Source: Paragonimus skrjabini miyazakii
Lineage: Eukaryota > Platyhelminthes > Trematoda > Plagiorchiida > Troglotrematidae
Reading direction: 5' to 3'
NCBI GenBank assembly: GCA_014338405.1
Contig: JTDE01002924.1
Coordinates: 21,167 to 85,166, forward strand
DNA: 64,000 nucleotides
Position numbers and translations under genes: made by a program. This document shows, in pieces, positions 55,901 through 64,000 of this stretch (position 1 is the stretch's first letter; each line of letters opens with the position of its first letter). The notes beneath the pieces are model-generated. The model was not told the origin of the DNA, made no database searches, and was given only the letters and a program-made list of their open reading frames with translations.

Positions 55901-57582
55901 AACTACGCACAACATGGTAGCAAATGAAGTGTCGAAAGCTCCAAAGTGGACACTGGTAGTCGATCAAACCGATATGACGAACGGAAGTGTGTTTAACTTC
56001 TCCAACGTGACACCTAGCCACTTGAACGACGTGTGACACGGTGGTGACACCACCAAAGGAACATGGCATTAAATCACACACGACTGCCGAGAAACAACCA
56101 TCGTCCGCTGCCGTATGCACGTCAAACTTGACAAGCATGAAGGAACGTGATGCACGCGCTAGTTGAGACTCATCAAGAACACCGTCACCATCGAATGGAG
56201 TTTGGTGCCTAGGTAACTATATCATACCAGTTTGCTTGGATCTAGAATTGGTAGAGAATTCCTCTACTGTGCGATTCCAATGATGAAAGATCACGCAGCC
56301 AACAATTACTAAAGTAAATGTTGCAGTGCAATTTACAAACTAAGTGCCACGAGCAAGTGTCATCCAGATGCCACCGCGCCATCAACCACAGTTCGATAAC
56401 AATTATCCACGGCTCGGCCGTAGGGAGCCCAATCCCCATGACGGCTATCTTTTTTAGTTGCAAAAAAGTGTATTGTCGCTAACGATGACAACTCAGCAAA
56501 TGGGCTACCTAAAGTCAAAACGATATACCTTTAAGCTTAAGATAAGTCAACATAAGGACACTGTGAGCAACGAGTTATATACTTACCACACCACCGGTAG
56601 CTATGGCCATATCACGCAATGTGCTTTTTCTATTATCCCCGAAGCCTGGTGCCTTCACAGCGCAAACCTGTAGCCCAAGTTTGAGTCTGTTCAGAACCAA
56701 CGCAGTAAGTGCTTCTCCTTCAACATCCTCCGCGACTATAACCAGGGGTTTCTTCTGTTGATGGCATAGCTCTAAAGCTGGTAGAAGTGTTTGGATACTA
56801 TTGATTTTTTTCTCAGAAAATAATACGTATGCGTCCTGAAACTCGCAACGAGCACCCTTTTCAGTGTTGATGAAGTACGGAGAGATATATCCTCGATCGA
56901 ACTTCATGCCTTCGATAAACTCCAGTTCATCCTTGAGGGTTTTCCCATCCTAACACATGGAAGATGAAAAACAAACACTTACCTTGACTGTGATCGTCCC
57001 GTCTTTGCCGACCTTCTTCATCGCGGTGGAAATGAGCTCCCCAATACTGTTGTCGCCATTAGCGGATATCGTCGCGACTTGGGCCACCTCCTCAGGAGTG
57101 GAAATAGGTTTCGAAAGCTGTTTTAATTCGGCAACCACCGCATCAACCGCCGCCATTACGCCCCTTCTAAATTCGATGGGGTTGGTTCCTTTACTGATTT
57201 TCTCGAAGCCATCTCTGGCAATTGCTCGTGCTAATACTGTTGCAGCAGTTGTTCCATCGCCGGCTTCCTCATTCGTATTATTTGCAACGTCCTGCACAAG
57301 CTTCGCACCAATATTATGGAACTTATCTTTCAGCTCAATGCCCTTAGCAACGGTGACCCCATCTTTAGTTATTTTCGGCGACTTCCAAGAGCTCTCCAAA
57401 ATGACAGTGCGTCCTTTGGGTCCCATTGTGACAGCAACGGCGTCTGCAAGAATATCGACTCCGACCAGCATAGCAGCACGCGCATCTGCACCAAACTTTA
57501 CATCTTTCGCATAATTACGCAGATACAACCTATTCCCAGCCCGAACAGCGGGAACACGTACAGCAGAAAAAGCACGGAGCAT
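52762..57582 (-). CDS. HSPD1: HSP60, mitochondrial chaperonin (complete, 5 exons)
   Basis: HSP60 forms the double-ring chaperonin of the mitochondrial matrix and folds imported proteins with ATP and HSP10. The five exons join in phase to 573 residues, the same length as the human protein. Residues 1-24 are a basic presequence (MLRAFSAVRVPAVRAGNRLY ending RNY) before the mature start AKDVKFG. Nucleotide-binding text includes TMGPKGRTVILE, ITKDGVTVAKGIE and AGDGTTAATVLARAI. FTDALNATRAAVEEGIVPGG contains both the catalytic Asp and the class-I chaperonin signature. The tail is a Gly-Gly-Met repeat ending GMGMM. The start was chosen because upstream in-frame residues are unlike a presequence and an acceptor-like site lies 20 nt before it. 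No HSP10 gene was seen beside it. Confidence 0.97.
52921..53602 (-). other. HSP60 intron 4 (682 bp) with Penelope-like remnant
   Basis: GT-AG intron. It carries a plus-strand remnant of the hammerhead-like motif at 53155-53200 (separate entry). Confidence 0.88.
53155..53200 (+). repeat. remnant of Penelope hammerhead-like motif, core deleted
   Basis: CGACGAGAACAGATGAAATG then CTTACATCTCGCAATGTGTC aligns with 34267-34312, except that four bases (TGAT) of the CTGATGAG core are missing and a few bases differ. The catalytic core is therefore destroyed, while stem III and the cleavage-site region remain recognisable. Confidence 0.7.
53603..53781 (-). CDS. HSPD1: HSP60 exon 4
   Basis: 179 bp, completes the split Gly and ends in phase 0 with GIIDPTK at donor GTAGGT. 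A GTGATT donor 4 bases further on would break the phase, so GTAGGT was preferred. It encodes RRALSTPAHTIAANAGVNAS and GYDALNDTYVDMLEAGIIDP. Confidence 0.95.
54394..54566. repeat. direct repeat in HSP60 intron 3, copy A
   Basis: Shares with copy B at 54907 the blocks TTCAGAAATACAACT, GACATTAATATGCATAT and CGACACTAGGCGTAACTAGC in the same order with few differences. A shorter related piece (GGGACACAATGATCGCATAT onward) lies at 54322-54385. Confidence 0.88.
54907..55084. repeat. direct repeat in HSP60 intron 3, copy B
   Basis: About 178 bp, about 510 bp downstream (plus-strand sense) of copy A, differing by a few substitutions and small insertions such as an extra ACAT and AC. Confidence 0.88.
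55190..55610 (-). CDS. HSPD1: HSP60 exon 3
   Basis: 421 bp, residues 322-461 plus one base, acceptor GTTTTCAG, donor GTAAGT. It begins VFGDEADMYKLEDVQLHDLG and contains the conserved signature AAVEEGIVPGGG. It ends NEDQKI plus the first base of a Gly codon. Confidence 0.97.
55611..56586 (-). other. HSP60 intron 2 (976 bp)
   Basis: GT-AG intron. No repeat or coding signal recognised. Confidence 0.9.
56587..56949 (-). CDS. HSPD1: HSP60 exon 2
   Basis: 363 bp, residues 201-321, phase 0 at both ends, acceptor TGTTAG, donor GTAAGT. It encodes DGKTLKDELEFIEGMKFDRG, YISPYFINTEKGARCEFQDA and VKAPGFGDNRKSTLRDMAIA, the substrate-binding apical domain. Confidence 0.97.
56950..56982 (-). other. 33-bp HSP60 intron 1
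   Basis: On the minus strand it starts GTAAGTGTTTG and ends CATGTGTTAG. It contains an in-frame stop at its end and its length is divisible by three, yet removing it restores the family sequence TITVK-DGKTL exactly. It is far below the usual metazoan minimum but in the range reported for short 5' introns of flukes. Confidence 0.93.
56983..57582 (-). CDS. HSPD1: HSP60 exon 1
   Basis: 600 bp, residues 1-200, phase 0 at the 3' end, donor GTAAGT. It covers the presequence and the N-terminal equatorial and intermediate domains, ending DGTITVK. The next exon begins only 33 bp away. Confidence 0.96.
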
Positions 57583-57599
57583 GGTGCCACGCCGAACAA

Positions 57600-57620
57600 A
57601 ATCTGGAACGCGACAGAAAC
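57600..57620 (-). promoter_or_regulatory. acceptor-like site 20 nt before the HSP60 start
   Basis: The minus strand reads CTGTTTCTGTCGCGTTCCAG just before ATTTTGTTCGG...ATG. A pyrimidine-rich tract ending in CAG fits either a 5'-UTR cis intron or a spliced-leader trans-splicing acceptor, both common in flukes. Sequence alone cannot decide between them. Confidence 0.45.
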
Positions 57621-57654
57621 AGTCAAGGCCGTTTGATATATTCAAACTAAACAA

Positions 57655-58610
57655 AAGTTATGGAGTTTTACGACCTCACAGGTTGTCGCAAGTAGTGAAA
57701 TGCGTTATGCATTAGTCATTATATTATTTTACTGCGTTTATCAATCGGCGCTTCTTTTAAGTTGAATTATTTCAGCACTTCATCTGCGCGGAAAGCGATC
57801 CGAAGGAGGTGAATACCCACAACAGTAGACAGTTAATATGTGGGTTTTATTATATCCTGAATGGTAATTGACGGGGTATTTTAGAAATCATGAAATGGGC
57901 CCATTTTACTGTAAGAAATGAGTTTGTTCCAACGTGTTAAACATCTTTATCAGGGTCGTTAATTAATTGCGATGTTTCGACAGAGAAATACGTTGACGAG
58001 ACAGCTAAACGTTGGACTCTGGTTGATTTAAAGATTTTCAGCAACAAAAGAATGATGAATGTGCATGATATGAGTTTTAAATTATTTTTCTTCAAATTGT
58101 GCATTCGATAATCCATGAAACAGTTACTGAGATCTGACTTAAATGTGAGGTTGTATAATCAACACCACGTGGAACTGGGAACACCAGATATTTAGTGACA
58201 CCGTGGGCAAGTACATTCGACTTCATTAGGCGATTTCTAAGCATAACAGGAGTTTTAATCCGTATGATGTGATTGCCATAATTACTGCTCACTGGAATCG
58301 TGCACAACATGGCTTGCAATACGGCGGCCAGGAATTTAGTAAAGTTATAGGCTTTCATAGGCTTTCCAGAGATCACGCACTGACGTCCATGCTCGACGAC
58401 CAGCTTAAGCGCACTCTATAGTTGCAACGCCACGACCTATGGTTAGACTCACAAAGTAAAGCGAAAATAAAATGGAAAACTTGGGATTCATCTAATACAA
58501 GTGCGTCCTTATCCCCATCATGTAAAACGACTTCCTGCAGCTTCCTTGCTTTCCATTCTGTCCCAGTAGAGGTCCTCTTTTTGCTCTGTGTGCGTGTCTA
58601 AAAGCAAACG
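57655..58610. other. HSP60 upstream region, no gene assigned
   Basis: Holds the presumed HSP60 promoter or first 5'-UTR intron. A minus-strand 94-codon frame at 58376-58092 is open but not recognised. No convincing heat-shock element array and no HSP10 gene were seen. Confidence 0.45.
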
Positions 58611-59390
58611 TTAGGCAACTTCAGAAGTGTGGCATAATCTACCATAGCCAATGACATCTGTGACATCACACGGTAGTACTTCTACCTGCACTCGTTTGCG
58701 CGGACGAACAACAAGAAACTCAGTGTCCGACGTAACCAGGTCATCAGAAATTAGTGGTGCTGGACGGGGTCTTTTTTCCGATTTGAACATCGGAGGTAAT
58801 ACACTGTTTGAGGTGGATGCAACTAAAACTGAATAGTTCATGAAATAACAGCGTACTCGGTGAGGGGGTTTGCAGCTGTCCAATGCAGAAAGTGCAGTGC
58901 GTTTATCAGCATTGTTCATGTATTCTGAGTGGAAAATTAACCGGTCACTATCGCATTGGTAACCATTCATGTCAACAGGATCACCACGGTATCCACATGG
59001 CACCCCCATGTGAACATTCTTCTCCCATCTCGGCTGCTTCGCACTGCAGGACGGAGCAAGTGGGAAGTCCGTCCGTGGTGAGGCCGCCTTAGTTTTCCCA
59101 ATGGACTGGTGCAGGAAAGCTATAACAGCCTTGAAAATACGACTACCAATCCTGGGATTAATATCATGCAGCTTGGCCAACCCATGATACAGCATTTTGT
59201 AATCCGGTGGAAATGTATTAGTAAAAGCGACAGTTACACCTCGGCGAAACATGCTGCTTTTAGGCAAACTGTATTCGGCAAGCCACCGTCGATGAATTGG
59301 AAAACGGCTTAGAACAAATGCGGTTTCGTTAACAACAACCCACTCTATGAATAAAAGTATTTTTTGTTGACAGACAGCATGTGAATGCAT
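58611..59390 (-). CDS. unrecognised single-exon protein, 259 aa
   Basis: An intact reading frame of 259 codons, the longest uninterrupted host-like frame outside the two known genes. It starts ATG in a good context (GCTACCATGC). The protein is basic, with no signal peptide or clear membrane segment. It contains FRRGVTVAFTNTFPPDYKML, LHDINPRIGSRIFKAVIAFL and a basic cluster RPRKRVQVEV that could act as a nuclear localisation signal. An acceptor-like GTGAGTGCAG lies 30 nt upstream, so it could instead be the last exon of a longer gene. I cannot name a family. It lies 1.0 kb upstream of HSP60 on the same strand. Confidence 0.55.
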   Translation of the reverse strand: MHSHAVCQQKILLFIEWVVVNETAFVLSRFPIHRRWLAEYSLPKSSMFRRGVTVAFTNTFPPDYKMLYHGLAKLHDINPRIGSRIFKAVIAFLHQSIGKTKAASPRTDFPLAPSCSAKQPRWEKNVHMGVPCGYRGDPVDMNGYQCDSDRLIFHSEYMNNADKRTALSALDSCKPPHRVRCYFMNYSVLVASTSNSVLPPMFKSEKRPRPAPLISDDLVTSDTEFLVVRPRKRVQVEVLPCDVTDVIGYGRLCHTSEVA

Positions 59391-59420
59391 GGTAGCCACA
59401 TGGACCGGTAGAAACTGCAC

Positions 59421-61250
59421 TCACACGTGTCAACCGTGTAGTGTGCTTCATCATGGCTCACCCGAATCTTCAAACTGATACATCTTAAGGTGCAGTTACC
59501 TTGAATTCTTCTTATCGTTTTCAATGCAGTAAAGGAGCGCGCTTACCGAGATGCTTAAACATTAATTGATCGGCGAACGTCGTCAGCCGAGACAATATAT
59601 TATAGAGGTACATGTCAACGCTAACAACCTCACAACGGTCACAACCATAAGTGCACTGTGTAGCGTTTTATACACTGTTTTCTACTTCATAATTTTTATT
59701 TTTGTTCATGCCTTTCCATCTTCTTCAACCTCACATGTACACATGATGTGAACGAGGTTGATCGAACGTACACACGATGTGAACGAGGTTCATCGATCTT
59801 CTGTAGCGTTTTGCACACTATTTTCTATTTCAAAATTCTGATTATCATTCACACTTTTCACTTTCCTCAACTTCACGTATACAGCCAACGTTTAAACCAA
59901 CTTTATCGAACTAATCGATAATCAGTAAATACAACTCACTCACTTTTCGGTTCGCGAGCCCTGCGTTCTCTCTGCGTTCGGGTCGCTGGTGCACTGAATT
60001 TTGGAGAGTTCGGAGCTAACGGAATCGAGCGACTATTGCGGCAAAGTTCCTTATTTATCTGTCATCGGAATTACCTCAGTTGTTTACCTCCAATAGTAAC
60101 TAGGAACGACACGACGGATTGTATCTATTGGATACTACATTTGATGTAGTGGGACTCTAAATCAAAGCACTTTAACGAACTATTGTGAGTCGATCATTTC
60201 CACTCTTATCATCTTTTTGATTTCGAGTTCATACCTGAATTTTGTATAGTGTTTAGATCCACTACAACTGTATCTCGAACTCCCGCATTAGCCACTCGCT
60301 GTGGGACCAAACTTTTCCGATAGCCGTACCTAAATGAACCCGTGGGTGAGTGCGCAACTTAACTCGCCCATTTGCATTCTCCATACGGTTGTTTGTTCTG
60401 TTTCCGAAATGTACAACATCTGATTGTGCATGGATGACCCACTAAGGCTTCATATAAAGCCAATTGCACAATAGGTAGTTCATAAACTTTGGGTTTGTGC
60501 GTCTGATTGACGCAACACGTTGGTTAAACTATGACCATAAATAGACAAAGTTTTGCCCACTGTTGTCTGGAGTGGCCATGAGATGAAATAAATATCGACT
60601 TCTAAATGAATTCGTCTAAATGGCCGTATATTTCCATTTCCGCCATATCTTCGAAATGCAGCGAAACTGAGCACTCTCATGCTATAGGATGACGTACTTT
60701 GTCTTGAAAACGGCAATGATCGCATTTTTAAGACTTGAAAAAGCGAGCTGGCGCCAATAATGAGTTGTTTTCATGAAAATGGTGCAAAATGTTTTCATCA
60801 CCAAACCAGTACTTTTGAGACTTATACGACGTAATCCAATCTCTCAATTAACACCGCTTATTCGAAATTGATGTGCTGAAGGTACTTCGCCTAAAATTTC
60901 GATTTAAAGATTTCCAAAAATATCTAAAAATCAATGAGTTGCGCCAAAATGACCGTTTTCCCTTTTAAATGAATGTCAAGCCGAATCCTGTTAATTGCCA
61001 CGTTATCCCTTATAGTTTTGAACTACCCAATTGGTTTCTTTAACTAAATGTTGATCATGCGGACACCGCAACATGCGTTCGAGATCTAGAAGTATGGTAT
61101 TCAAACTCCTTCATTTTTTCCAAACAAATAAGTTTCTTTGCAGCAAAAACTAAACGGACAACAGGCTGAGTCAGAAAGTCATTCGGTCTGCCGAATGCGG
61201 AGCTGGCTCTTCACGAAATCTGTACTCGACTTCAGCTTGATTATTACATA
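59421..61250. other. spacer with short duplications
   Basis: Contains the 143-bp-period direct repeat at 59659. The rest is AT-rich and unrecognised, including a minus-strand 81-codon frame at 60725-60480. Confidence 0.5.
59659..59890. repeat. diverged direct repeat with 143-bp period and 31-bp sub-repeat
   Basis: TGTAGCGTTTTATACACTG (59659) recurs as TGTAGCGTTTTGCACACTA (59802), and similarity continues through TTTTCTA...TTC and TTCAACxTCAC. Between them GTACACATGATGTGAACGAG (59737) repeats 31 bp later as GTACACACGATGTGAACGAG (59768). Confidence 0.8.
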
Positions 61251-62110
61251 GTCATTTACTGCCACCTGCGTAAATCTGCTGGGCTTGTTTTAGAAAATCT
61301 CCAACGATCATTTTCCAAAGGCTTATTAGGATATTCATCTTCACTCGCCTATTGTGAACGTTGTCAAACACTTGGTATTGATCCACTTCGGTTACGAAGA
61401 CTAAAGTTGAATCTGACACTTCTGTATAAACTGATACACTCAGACCCAATCACTACAGCATTCGCCATTCACTTCCAACACAGCTCCTCATACGGTCTCA
61501 GAAATAAGGGTTCCACTTTGCCAACCCTGTTAGCTCGCAGAAAGATACGAGCCAACTTCTTTATTGTAAAATATTCCTATATTTGGAATAGGCTTACGAA
61601 TGAAATCAGAGTCAGTAACAGTGCTCAGCGTTTTAAAAAAGGACCTGGACAGCTTCCTTACATCATCAAACATAATGTCTCTTTTCAAACTGTGTATCTT
61701 CGGATGACCCATTTGAATGAGATTTGGAGAACATTTAGCCGTCAGCAGGATTAACGTATGTACCCGTCTTTACTATCAGGTTCCCATCCAAAACAGCTTG
61801 CACGAAACTGTCTACTGCGTATCCACCGCTTACCCACGCCACATCTATTATTTGATTCATTGTGCATTCACGAAACCGCATTATTTCATTCATGTGCGTC
61901 ACTGTGCACGCATTGCTTTGACCTTTTCTGCTACCTTGGCATGGTGGTCAGGCTTCTGTGCTGTTTCGATCCGGAGGGCTGTGCTGACAATGAATTCGAT
62001 CGTTTCAGGTTGAACCATGTCAGATTGGCCAAAGGGGAGCAGCCAAACAAAAGGCTGCTGCGTCCGCTGTGAGGCGTTTGTTGTGCATAGTGTCAGTGTG
62101 TTGTGTTTTA
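61251..62110 (+). mobile_element. CR1-like LINE 3' end
   Basis: A plus-strand open frame (61261-61690) reads LENLQRSFSKGLLGYSSSLA then YCERCQTLGIDPLRLRRLKL, LTLLYKLIH and ANFFIVKYSYIWNRLTNEI. This is the post-RT C-terminal block of CR1/L2-type LINEs (LExVQRxFTKR...LSYxERLxxLGL...WNxLP). The following tail (61935-62070) recurs at 20460. The RT catalytic part is absent, as usual for 5'-truncated copies. Confidence 0.78.
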
Positions 62111-62300
62111 GTTCGGTTTGTTATTTTCTGTTTTGCCCGATCTGATTCTCTGTATGTGTCATTAGTCTGTCTGTGGAGTATTATCTATTTGTGAATGTGC
62201 CGAATATCTTGGGTTGTGGCTATCGAAAATGTTCTAAATTGCTGACGCCAATGCGTATGTGTGTGTGGGTGTCACCCGCTGCTTGCGGTAAAGACTTTTG
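62111..62300. other. short spacer between two LINEs
   Basis: Nothing recognised except a short GT-rich stretch (TGTGTGTGTGGGTGT). Confidence 0.5.
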
Positions 62301-62846
62301 AGACAGGTTTTGGTTGATGGCTATAATCTCTCTTGTCTAGTTCTTGACGTCCTGGTAGTATCCGATGCCCACAAAAACGATGACGATACAAGATAAACCA
62401 CATAACATGCTGCATCGGCTGTCGCACAGGATAAACCGGATCGCCCTAGCTGCTGCACATGAAAGTGTGGATAGACGAAAAGATGCTAATGATATACACT
62501 CATCCTCATACTGTACCCCCACGTTGAACTCCAAGTTTCAGTTACCCGAAGATCAACCTGAACCAGAGCCGGAGACATAAGACGCTCTGAGTTGGAGCAT
62601 GGAATGTGCGCACGCTGCTCGATCGATGCGATCACGAAGGACGGCATTGATCGCGATGGAACTGCGTCGCTATTAAATCAAGGTAGAAACCTTGAGCGAA
62701 ACAAGACTTGCGGGCCAAGGTAAGTTACAGGAAGCAGGTGCATAGGTTACCCGACGGACGACGCTCGGGAGCATGGAGTCTGTTTCAGAGTAGCCGGTCG
62801 CACCAACGCTTTGATGATATGCTAACCGCACGGCGTCAAACCTCGA

Positions 62847-63420
62847 ATGCTGCCTATGCGCCTGCAACTCGGTCAAGGAAAGTGTGCCATATTTATACGT
62901 GTTTATGGTCTAACTATGTGTCACAATGATGATATAAAGGACCAGTTCTATAATCAACTGTCCGCCACAATCCGGTCGGTACCTATGACTGATCGACTGT
63001 TTGTCTTGAGTTACTTGAACGCTCAAGTCGGGCGCGACCCGGAAGCTTGGCTGGGAGTTTCCGGACCCCACGGCATTAGTTCAGTGAACGAGAATGGTGA
63101 TCGTCTGCTCCACCTATGTGCTACTCACGACCTGTCTACGACGAACATACGATTCCCGCTGGATGCAAGCGACATCACGACATGGACCCATCCACGAAGC
63201 GGTCCTCACCACCTGCCTGATTACGTGATTGTGCAACAGCGCGACGTTCGTGAAGTGCGTATCACGCAAGTGATGCGCGGTGCCGAATGTAACAGCGATC
63301 ATACATTGCTCAGCACTAAATTATTTATCCATGTACGCAAGTCTGTTTGTTATAGATCTTCCGGAAAAAGGCAGAAGTTGGATATCAAACGACTGGAAAA
63401 CTGTGAGACGAAGACTGCTA
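62847..63420 (+). pseudogene. LINE endonuclease, metal-binding block altered
   Basis: Reads CHNDDIKDQFYNQLSATIRS, VPMTDRLFVLSYLNAQVGRD, DITTWTHPRSGPHHLPDYVI and VMRGAECNSDHTLLSTKLF. The GDFNA block expected after LFVL has become SYLNA, losing the metal-binding Asp, while the SDH catalytic pair at the C-terminus is kept. Upstream N-terminal blocks are split by stops. Confidence 0.82.
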
Positions 63421-63469
63421 TTCACTATGAAGTTGCCGCTCGTCTGCACGACGCTCCTGTATCCACTAC

Positions 63470-64000
63470 CATGAGGACATGTGGCAGTTCACCAAGGAAC
63501 GGATCACGACGACAGCCACCGAGACGATTGGTGTCAAAAGCCAGAAACGTCCGGTATGGTTCGATGACAACAACGCGATTATCGCCAAATTGGTACGAGA
63601 GAATAATGCCGCGTTTGCTGCCTCCACAGTGGGCCCGGGCTATGAAGCGAAGAAGGCGACGTTCCGGAGTATCCGCTGTCAACTGGCCGAGCGTATCCGT
63701 AGAATCAAGGACAACTGGTGGATGAAGCAGGGTGAGCGAATACAGGGCTTCGCGGAGCCTCGACAACATAAGGAATTCTACGATTCGCTTAGAGCAATCT
63801 TCGGTCTGTCGATCCAGTCCACTAAAGCACCGGTAGACGTGGACACTGGCTGTTCGTGCACCCAGCTAGAGGATATCACAAAGATCTGGCGCAAACACTT
63901 TGGTAGCCTACTAAACCGTCCTGCAACCACTGATTGGGTGACCCTAAACAGCCTGCCGCAACAGGCTATCAAACATTCACTTGCTTTCACCCCGGATTTA
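63470..64000 (+). pseudogene. LINE endonuclease-RT linker, runs off window
   Basis: After a frameshift near 63470 the plus strand is open to the end: QKRPVWFDDNNAIIAKLVRE, NWWMKQGERIQGFAEPRQHK, EFYDSLRAIFGLSIQSTKAP and LPQQAIKHSLAFTPDL. WW...KAxExQ...KxFYxxLKAxxGP and HFxxLLNRP (HFGSLLNRPATTDW) are the standard linker before the RT in this LINE group. Confidence 0.8.

Larger units (their letters stand above)
62301..64000 (+). mobile_element. APE-type LINE, 5' half, continues past window end
   Basis: Starts with a leader (62365-62580), then a decayed endonuclease N-terminus, a long endonuclease frame (62847-63360) and the linker to the RT (63475-64000). No RT block is reached before the window ends. 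It is a different subfamily from the LINE at 7-10 kb, with closer wording to LINE proteins often mis-annotated as craniofacial development protein 2. Confidence 0.82.

Noticed and set aside
56957..57514. A 185-codon plus-strand open frame
   Set aside because: It is the antisense shadow of HSP60 exon 1, which is GC-rich and codon-biased; the sense strand gives an unmistakable chaperonin.
57600..57900. Heat-shock elements upstream of HSP60
   Set aside because: Several GAA and TTC triplets occur, including two GAA 10 bp apart at 57606 and 57616, but no run of three alternating units with correct 5-bp spacing was found.
57655..59420. A divergent HSP10 (HSPE1) neighbour as in vertebrates
   Set aside because: No HSP10 motif was seen on either strand; the only long frame here is on the HSP60 strand and is unrelated.
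1..64000. CRISPR arrays, bacterial operons or phage-like genes
   Set aside because: No regularly spaced repeats of suitable length, no ribosome-binding-site pattern and clear spliced genes: the DNA is eukaryotic nuclear.

Overview
The window reads as nuclear DNA of a flatworm, most likely a digenean fluke. Two spliced eukaryotic genes can be read exon by exon. The long introns and spacers around them are packed with decayed retroelements: RTE/jockey-like LINEs, a CR1-like LINE, an R2-like LINE, Penelope-like elements and tRNA-derived SINEs. This repeat mix, the AT-leaning base composition and one 33-bp intron near a gene's 5' end all fit a fluke. I assign no species. Family names come from recalled protein motifs; no search was run.

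Plus strand, 1287-39078: the 3' two thirds of a SCYL2 gene (SCY1-like pseudokinase 2, a clathrin-coat and membrane-trafficking factor). Nine confident exons and one tentative exon keep phase and together encode about 617 residues: the end of the pseudokinase domain, the HEAT-like repeats, and the Ser/Thr/Pro-rich tail ending in an Asp-Asp-Leu-Leu-type tail. Exons for the start of the kinase domain lie upstream of the window. The second intron (5859-16786) holds a nearly full-length but broken RTE-like LINE beside an R2-like LINE with zinc fingers and a restriction-like endonuclease; a 350-base gap cuts the latter. The last intron (26247-38421) holds two SINE families, an 809-base gap and a Penelope-like element with a GIY-YIG endonuclease followed by a hammerhead-ribozyme-like motif.

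Spacer, 39079-52653: no host gene seen. It contains a second, badly decayed Penelope-like element interrupted by a dispersed 0.3-kb repeat that recurs at 44337, plus two RTE-like LINE fragments. About 3.7 kb before the next gene shows nothing I can name.

Minus strand, 57582-52762: a complete five-exon gene for mitochondrial chaperonin HSP60 (573 residues). It has a cleavable presequence, the chaperonin signature and a Gly-Gly-Met tail. Its introns contain a diverged direct repeat and a remnant of the same hammerhead-like motif with its core deleted. Upstream on the same strand (59390-58611) is an intact, unrecognised single-exon reading frame of 259 codons.

Right end, 61250-64000: a CR1-like LINE 3' end, followed by the 5' half of an endonuclease-bearing LINE that runs off the window.

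SCYL2 and HSP60 converge and show no functional link; this is ordinary eukaryotic gene order. The most interesting material is in the retroelements and in the tiny HSP60 intron.
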